Assembly (NCBI GenBank): GCA_002104985.1
Contig: MCGO01000036.1
Location: 1-64,000 of the forward strand
Direction of reading: 5' to 3'
From: Rhizoclosmatium globosum
Taxonomy: Eukaryota > Chytridiomycota > Chytridiomycetes > Chytridiales > Chytriomycetaceae
Length of the DNA: 64,000 bases
Shown: piece by piece, positions 57,794 through 64,000 of the stretch
Layout of the letters: the number at the start of each line of letters is the position of its first letter
How positions within the stretch are numbered: position 1 is the first letter of the stretch
Program-made: the position numbers and the translations under genes
The notes under the pieces: model-generated
The model's database searches: none
What the model was told of the DNA's origin: nothing
The model's input: the letters and a program-made list of their open reading frames with translations, nothing else

Positions 57794-57908
57794 GGCATGG
57801 AGAGATGTTTGCTTCTTCCATTTTATTGAACCGTTTGGTTTTAATTGAATTATTCTCAACATTCATTTTCTTGATGATGAACGGGGCATGGAGAGATGTT
57901 TGCTTCTT
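57794..57908. repeat. Pair of direct repeats 3' of the ABC gene
   Basis: The 24-bp sequence GGCATGGAGAGATGTTTGCTTCTT-like text occurs twice, at about 57795 and 57885, 90 bp apart in the same orientation. The first copy lies about 75 bp after the ABC stop codon. No other feature is linked to them. Confidence 0.75.
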
Positions 57909-58011
57909 GCAACGCAGATTGGATGAACATTCTTGGAAATTGATATGAAAGAGTAAGAAAGGCAAATTAAAATGGTTCATCTTATCAGCTTGTTTCTTTT
58001 CAGGGGTTTTG

Positions 58012-59452
58012 CATTGAGTGAGTCGGCGATTCGAGCCCAAAGTCGGCAATCCCGGCCCACCCCAAAAATCTTCCAGCTGCATTTACTGCAGAACCCGTCA
58101 AAATTATTTCCTCAAATAAAGTACAAACATTTTAAATTACGCAAAGATATTATGATTAAGAAGGCTTAGGCCAGTCTGTTCGTTTTAATTAGTTATGTCC
58201 AGGTTTCTAACTCAACACCTCATCTTCAACAATGCACTGAGGCAGCTTTCTCCACTCATCTCATTCACGCACATCAGATATCAACCATTTATTTATTGGA
58301 TTTTATTGTATTTAATGCAATTATCATTGTCTCCTTCGAATAATAGACTGTTGTTTGAAACTACCACCGACTATTTTGGAATTGGCGCCTCTTCTGATAC
58401 GTTATTATCTATGCTCGTTGTTATGTTAACTATTTTATTTGATTAGTTGAGAGTTTTAGGCTTTAAGCTATCTGGGAACTGTAATTATTTGGGTTATGAC
58501 ATTGTTACATTCTATTCAGCTTTACTTCTGAGCCTTTTTATTTGAGAGCGTCCCATACTGCGAATGATATAAACAAGTACTAATTAATAAATCTGTGGAA
58601 GCTGAGGATGTCATCTTGTTCTGGGGACCTTCTGGAAAATTGCATTTTTCAAGGTGATCTTCTTCCATGCACCAGCCGTTGAATCAGCGGTAATTACGAG
58701 CAATGAACTTATAATAGTAATATTTATACAATTAAAATTCACAAATGTTCAACTGTAAGCCTGCACAATTTGTTTCAAGGAGTGGCTCTTGGAAGGGTTG
58801 GTAGCCACAAATCCTAGCTGCCTCAACGTTTATGCAGTTCTGCTGAGAGTGTGCGTGAATATAGTATAAACAATAAATAATACTTAGCGAAAGTTTGAAG
58901 TTTCTGCAATCAAAGCTTCTAGCTCAAATAATGGTTGATTTTTACAATTCTATCCCATAACAATACACACTTTCCTTACGTCCAAACGTCCTATACTTCT
59001 GAGGAGAGCAGTATGTTTATATTTGAATACAATTTATGTAATTTATTGGACAGTAAGAGATACGCCAGATGAACTGGACTTGTTTAAATTTTTTGTGTCA
59101 TTTTCAAGAGAGCGGCAAAGAAGGAGGAAGGCTCTGAGCTCCCTCTTATATATTTTAAAAGCATAAAATATTTATTTCCTTTTACTTCCTGCGTTTTTAG
59201 GTGGTTATGACAGCTGTGAGAGGAGCTATAAGCCAAGATGTAGCATTCAACATAAACCTGGCACTACTCCTCACCGTTCTTTCCAAACCGCATATTCTTC
59301 TGCCATTTCATAGTATTTTATATTATCTTTAATATTCATAGAGTTTCGTGATACGAAATAGAACGAAAATGGAGTTATTCATTGTTTTATCATTTTTGGA
59401 GTGGGCCGGGATTGCCGACTTTGGGCTCGAATCGCCGACTCACTCATTGAGC
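58012..59452. mobile_element. Non-autonomous element with ~55-bp inverted ends
   Basis: A sequence of about 55 bp at 58012-58069 (from GAGTGAGTCGGCGATTCGAG to GGCCCACCCC) recurs as its reverse complement at 59394-59452 with only a few mismatches. The interior is AT-rich and has no long ORF or transposase-like frame. This is the form of a non-autonomous DNA transposon, roughly 1.44 kb. Each end holds an internal near-repeat (AGTCGGCGATTCG and AGTCGGCAATCCC). I do not see a clear target-site duplication. It could also be a foldback structure with another role. Confidence 0.6.
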
Positions 59453-59638
59453 AGAGCTGAACATCATCCAACTCGGAAGGAAAACATGGATGGTTGAACG
59501 ACTTTGTATAAATAGTAAATATACATAAGGATATTATTTCGCGCGCGCTTCCAAAAAGACTAAAATTCAGGATAATCAGGATGATTCAATAAATAGCACT
59601 ATATATATAACACACTCCAGACATTGGACTTCTCACGG

Positions 59639-61004
59639 TTATTGCTGTTGCTGCTGCTGTTGCTGTTGTTGCTGTTGAGACTTGAGCCAATCACTGCGAC
59701 GAGTCCATTCTTGTTCCTCTGCTGGAATCCAACCAAGGTCAAGGAACCTAAGGTAATGAAGGTGTAAGTAAGATCAATCATATTTGACTCTTGATGCACT
59801 TTCATAGTTGAGTATCGACTCGGACATGAATGCTCGCTTCGTTCGCAACCCTCACGTTCGTTCTGTTCGCAACCCTCGCGTTCGTTCGCAAACCCGCGCG
59901 TTCATTCGCAAACCCGCACGTTCCCTCCATTCAACGTTAATTCTCGCTAACGCTATGTACGCTCAAATACAAACTTGAAAACTCACCAATCATACAACTT
60001 GTTCACCTTATTCACATCAATAGGAAACCACTGCCTCAACTCCTTTTTCTTAAAGACAGGACGAGTGTAGGTACCAGCAATGACAGCCTGTTTAATTTGA
60101 ATGTACTGGGCGGGAAACAAGCGGAGGGTACGACAAAGTAGGGTTTCTTGGGTGGAGAGGGAGTCCAAGCAGGGAGTGTCGGGAGAGAAAGTGAGGGGCC
60201 CGCCTTTTGCCCAGGAGACAGGTTGAGCAGAGGAAGTGTCTTTGTAGAGGCTAAAGTCGATTTCTTTTGGGATGGGAGGCAGTTTTTCGCGACGGACTTG
60301 GACGGGAGGGGTGACAGTAGTTGGAGCAAGGGGAGGAGATACTTGTTGGATTGGATGATGATACTTTGTACTAGTAGTAGAGTATTCTTGGATGTGAGTA
60401 GGCTTAGTAGTAGTAGCTGAAGGAGGGGTGGTTGATGAGTCCAAGCTTTCAGCGCGTGGCCTTTGAGATCTTTTTGTAGTAGCAACCAACGAGAGGGAAG
60501 CAGAAGTCGAAGGAACGGTTGAAGTACTAAATCTGCGAGTGACTTGGTTGTAGTTGTTGTAGTTGTTGTTGTTGAATTGAAGTGGATCAACCGAGCAAGA
60601 ATACAACGTCAAATTCAAAGCTGGACCAGGAGACGAAGTGCTCTGAACTTGAACGATTCACCGCCAACGTCAACTTCCGAATTTGAAAGTGACTCATCAT
60701 CGTCTTCATCATCGTCGTCTGAATCAAAGGACGAGTGAGTCAGGACGGGACTCAGATACTCTTCAATGCTCAGACGCCGTCGCTTGGCCTCGTCTGAAAC
60801 CATCGCACGAAAGAGGACCTTTGGATCAGTTGATTGCGAGTGCGAGTGCGAGTGCGAGTGCGAGTGTGGGTGTGAGTGTGGGTGCGAGTGCGAGAAGCCC
60901 CGCTTGAGTGGCAGTGCTGCGTGTGAGAAGTGGAAGGTGCTTAGTTGGTTGACATCCACTCGAACTATCTAAGAAGAGTACTTACCAACTGTTGTCTGAG
61001 GCAT
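59639..61004 (-). CDS. SWIRM-domain chromatin protein (FUN19-like)
   Basis: Exons: 61004-60986, 60916-59987 and 59747-59639. The first exon is only MPQTTV plus one base. The second has a His/Ser repeat (HSHPHSHPHSHS), an acidic Asp/Glu-rich stretch (SFDSDDDDEDDDES), a long low-complexity region, and then the start of a SWIRM domain: LDSLSTQETLLCRTLRLFPA, FKKKELRQWFPIDVNKVNKLYDW. The third completes it (FLDLGWIP) and ends in poly-Q. SWIRM domains bind DNA or histones; the fungal type with a single C-terminal SWIRM resembles yeast Fun19 and fission yeast Laf proteins, linked to histone deacetylase. One T seems missing near 60617. The intron at 59748-59986 carries tandem repeats. Confidence 0.78.
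59833..59930. repeat. Tandem repeats in the SWIRM gene intron
   Basis: About five imperfect copies of a 16-21 bp unit of the type CGTTCGCAAACCCGCG lie in the last intron of the SWIRM gene. They are GC-richer than the rest of the intron. Confidence 0.75.
60836..60896. repeat. GAGTGC microsatellite coding for His-Ser repeats
   Basis: About ten near-perfect copies of the hexamer GAGTGC or GAGTGT encode, on the minus strand, the His-Ser/His-Pro run of the SWIRM protein. The length is likely to vary between strains. Confidence 0.85.
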
Positions 61005-61438
61005 AGTTTTAAGATGGTTGCTGAACACGGTTGAATTCATTTGGTGTGGTTGTTGGAGCAATGATCACTTTCTGAAAAGTGCTTTGCGTGTTTCGGAGGG
61101 AGAATATTTGGGTGGAGTTTTGTTGCTTGGCTTCGACCACTTCTTTTCCTGGTCTCGTTTTTCGCATTCCGCAAGCCAACGGTCCAATTACCAGAGACAC
61201 ATTAATCAAGGAAAACAGTTATTACTACCTTTGAGAACCATGCGTTTATCTGAAATCAAACAACGACACTTCATTTTCACATACAAGCCCAACAGAGTTT
61301 CCGAGAGTATAAACCTCTTTTATTTCCAAGTAAGTGTCCGATACACTACTCGTCTCCCCTCTCCATCCCTCGGCGCCTCTGTATCATCCTCAGATACTTC
61401 AGGAAACACTTCAAACCCTCTCACACGTCTCCGTTCCT
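61005..61438. other. Spacer between SWIRM gene and glycosyltransferase gene
   Basis: About 430 bp between two minus-strand genes. It should contain the promoter of the SWIRM gene and the 3' end of the glycosyltransferase transcript. The + strand ORF crossing it looks non-coding. Confidence 0.4.
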
Positions 61439-63382
61439 TCACTCTTCCATCCACTTCCATTCCTCCACCATCCCTTTATTCTCACTACCACCATCACCAC
61501 CACCATGACACTCACTCCCATACCCGCCATACACAAACACATCCGCTTCCTCAAACAACACTTCTTCTACAACCCGCCAAAACAGTGCATGCACAGACGC
61601 GAGTTGCGATGCTTCAAACAAGTGGCTCAGGTCAATGTATCCATGAATCCGTTTCCGGAGGAACCAATACACGTTCAATAAATGTTGTGGAGGCGGGTTC
61701 ATGGATACAGGTGCCAAACTTGTTAATTTGACTGGTTTCTGGAACACGTCGTGGGCGTCGTAGTGTGGGTACAACCCGGTGCTCATGTACACTGTTGCGT
61801 GTTCGATGGGGTCGTCTGGAGGTGGCAGCGATGGATCTGGTTTGTAACCGGGTGGGAGGAATCCAAGGTGCCAGTTTTGCATTTTGAGGATTTTCTTGAC
61901 GTGTTTCAAGAGGGTTGCGGCGCAGGTGCGGGTTTGGTCTTGAGTTAAAGTAAACGAGGATTCGTGGAGGTTCCACCGAAAAGCTACGAGTGGGGTTTTT
62001 GTGGTGGTGCGGAGAGCAGTGCGGATTAATGTGTATAGACTTTGGTGTGGGGAGAGAATAGTCGTTGATAAAAGAGAGCTTGTGAAGTGGATGGGAAAAG
62101 TGGATGATTGCCCTGTGCAAACGGAGTTATGAATTAGAACAAGACACTCATTCAGATGCATTCATTACTTGCTTCCGAACAATTAAAAGGTCAGCATTGT
62201 GCACGGATGGATCTGATACAAGTAAACGCGCAGTTTCGGTTATTGTTTCTGATATGCATCCATAGCTTGCGCCACTTGCCGATTCGACAAAACATTTGCA
62301 CTGGGCGGTTCATTCGAGTCCTTTGTTTTGCTACCGAATTTGCTGAGCTGTCTTCATTTTGATTCTCATCCTCATCATCTTCGTCGTCTTCCTCAACCTT
62401 CATCCCTTCTTCTTTTCGTGACTCCATCACATTATACCAGGAGACTGATTCATGATTCTATCTTCAATAGCGGGATCGGACTCCTTAAGCGAAAACAGAC
62501 AAATATCCGACACGACTCTTTCAAACTTCACACAATGTCCACTTGAGTTGAATCCAGCAGTCCATTCTGGCCAAGCCAAATCGTCATGCTCAGAGCTACA
62601 CTCCACGTCAACATCAGCATTGTTTACAAAAACGACCGATACGGGTATTTCTGTCACGTTCGAGTATTAGAACACACTAACCCCACATAACCACAAAACC
62701 AAACCTTTCGAATCCCCTCTCTTCCTCGCTCCTCCATCTCCAATAACATCATTCCATTCCTCAACCGTCACAACCCTCAAATAATCCGTCAGAGGCGCCA
62801 CAACAGAATCACTCTTTGCATGCAACTCTCTAATCGTATCCCCAAACCCACCCCTACCATCACCTTTCACCCGATCCGCGTATTCCCAATTCCCAAACAC
62901 CTGAAACCAATCCGCCATCGCCACAGCCGCTTCCCCACCCCCCTGAGTTGACAGGTCCGTAAAGACAGCCTGGTACGACTTGTCCGCCGTTCTGTATCGC
63001 TGGAGAGACGGGAGTATGAGTGTTCTGTTTAGGGTGTGGGCTATAAGGATCCATTCCGCGAGGAGGTTTAGGTTCGCGTGAGAGTCTGAGTGGATGGATG
63101 TGGTTGGGATTGACGCGAGGGCAATGAAGCGGTGGTTTGGGGGTATTCGGTCGGGAAGTGTGGTAGGTTTTGAGGGGTTGAAGGTGGATGTGGATTTAGG
63201 TGGAGAGTTGTTTGTGGGTTTGGATGAGTCAGAGTGGGGTTAGCAATGTACGCGAGGAATCCACGGACAAAGACGAGACTAAATGCAGCGAAAACGAGGA
63301 GGAATAGGGCACAAAGTCCGAGGAAGGAGGCTAGTTTTGATCTTGTTTCGCTTCGATTTAGTTTGTCTTGTTTGGTCCTCAT
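61439..63382 (-). CDS. Type II membrane glycosyltransferase, fucosyltransferase-like
   Basis: The ATG at 63382 opens MRTKQDKLNR, a membrane anchor (LGLCALFLLVFAAFSLVFV) and a Ser/Pro/Thr stem, the plan of a Golgi glycosyltransferase. The catalytic region starts RFIALASIPTTSIHSDSHANL and includes LLAEWILIAHTLNRTLILPSLQRYR, like the donor-binding start of GDP-fucose O-fucosyltransferases. Further on are TKTPLVAFRWNLHE and EHATVYMSTGL. A late segment reads VEEVLFEEADVFVYGGYGSEC. Introns lie near 62655 and 62105-62204. Single bases seem missing near 63245 and 62690, and near 62438. The class is inferred from scattered motifs and topology, so the donor sugar is uncertain. It is divergent from the last gene with 44 bp between start codons. 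Confidence 0.45.
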
Positions 63383-63426
63383 TTCTGTTGTGGGTGTTTG
63401 AAGTAAACAACAAAAGAATAAAAACG
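63383..63426. promoter_or_regulatory. Divergent promoter, glycosyltransferase / last gene
   Basis: Only 44 bp lie between two start codons on opposite strands. No TATA-like element is clear. Confidence 0.45.
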
Positions 63427-64000
63427 ATGACTCAAGCAAACGACGCTGCAGAATCGGAAACTTATAATGAATTCGAATCTAGTAATAGGTCATTCATCTA
63501 CGACCTACTCGTTCGCATAAGTTCCGTTGTAGACCTTGCGGTACCTGAGCCTGATGTACCAGAGGACAAGTATCAGGCTGCCCTGGCTGTGGTTGCTGAG
63601 GCTGTTGCAGCTGAGACGAATCTGTCTGAAAAGAGTGATGAGAATGGAAAGGGTGGAAAGAGAAAGATCAAGGATGCGGTGGGTCGTATCTTGCGTGCAG
63701 GTTGTAGGTTCTCCTTTCCACAACTGATGCTTACATTCTCCTGTTATAAATAGCACTGGATGCTGTCGATCCAACTGTTGAAACTGGAGATACCGATTCT
63801 GGAGGATTCGTGTTGTTCAAGGAATGCCACCTTCCTGCTGTCAATCAACCTCCAGCAAAAGAAGATCTGAAAGGAACTCTCAAACTACCGTTTCATTATC
63901 CAATTCCGGGAAAAGCCGATTTTGGGTTTGGTCTTGCGCAGTCCGGCTCAACAAGATCCGAAAAAGGAACAACTAAGGAATGGGAATGGTCTGATGCAAA
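63427..64000 (+). CDS. Unknown protein, runs off the window
   Basis: The first exon (63427-63700) opens MTQANDAAESETYNEFESS and is acidic with a Val/Ala-rich helix (AALAVVAEAVAAETNL) followed by a basic patch. A GT...TAG intron (63701-63753) leads to an exon that reads GGFVLFKECHLPAV, LPFHYPIPGKADFGFGL and is still open at the window edge. The frame is intact. No signal peptide or membrane segment is seen. I do not recognise the family. The rest of the gene lies outside the window. Confidence 0.6.

Noticed and set aside
58012..59452. Interpretation as a CRISPR-like or rolling-circle element
   Set aside because: There are only two copies of the repeat and they are inverted. Neither a spacer array nor a replication gene is present.
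61018..61731. 237-residue + strand ORF
   Set aside because: It is opposite the C-terminal part of the glycosyltransferase gene and the spacer. The minus strand reads as a continuous protein with better composition.
722..63382. Programmed +1 frameshifting as the cause of the frame breaks
   Set aside because: The break sites share no slippery sequence or stop codon context. They occur in different base runs and some genes have none.

Overview
The window is eukaryotic nuclear DNA, almost certainly from a fungus and probably an early-diverging, chytrid-like one. The evidence is short GT-AG introns (about 35-90 nt, one GC-AG), fungal families (Zn2Cys6 regulator, Cdc24-type RhoGEF, SWIRM protein, CarB-like phytoene desaturase) and a TIR-domain gene. 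The lineage is inferred from gene content; no marker gene was placed. Genes lie tightly on both strands. I see no rRNA, tRNA or CRISPR array.

Layout. 1-6.7 kb: a broken TIR-domain gene, an RMI1/TDRD3-like OB-fold gene, a tandem pair of small multi-pass membrane proteins, and a single-pass membrane gene with a nearby copy of its tail. 7-10 kb: CutA1 and a Sel1-repeat protein, divergent. 10.1-17.2 kb: two tandem DH-PH-PB1 exchange factors, the full one Cdc24-like and the other lacking the N-terminal part, plus a third stray copy of exon 1. 17.5-22 kb: a GDSL esterase, EMC6 with a divergent small gene, a two-TM protein and a SET methyltransferase. 22.1-28.3 kb: one six-exon gene for about 1,877 residues (seven WD40 repeats, coiled coil, then two families of tandem short motifs). 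29.2-37.5 kb: a single-pass protein with three SH3 domains, a surface protein, a carboxylesterase and phytoene desaturase. 37.4-43.6 kb: a run of related, mostly disordered, tryptophan-motif proteins. 43.7-52.8 kb: an hnRNP-like RRM protein, two BAG-domain proteins, a pepsin-like protease and a regulator with two Zn2Cys6 clusters. 53.5-57.7 kb: an ABCC transporter. 58.0-59.5 kb: an inverted-repeat element. 59.6-64 kb: a SWIRM protein, a probable type II membrane glycosyltransferase and the start of another gene.

Working together. CutA1/Sel1, the small gene/EMC6, and the glycosyltransferase/last gene form divergent pairs with 39-67 bp between start codons, so each pair must share a promoter region. 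Signalling and cell-surface functions are prominent (RhoGEFs, SH3 protein, surface hydrolases). No metabolic cluster is evident around phytoene desaturase.

Caveat. Many conserved genes show isolated frame breaks that read as one missing base, usually in a short homopolymer, with otherwise good protein sequence on both sides. I read most of these as indel errors in the assembly. Gene spans below run across them, and coordinates of such genes are those of start and stop rather than of one open frame.
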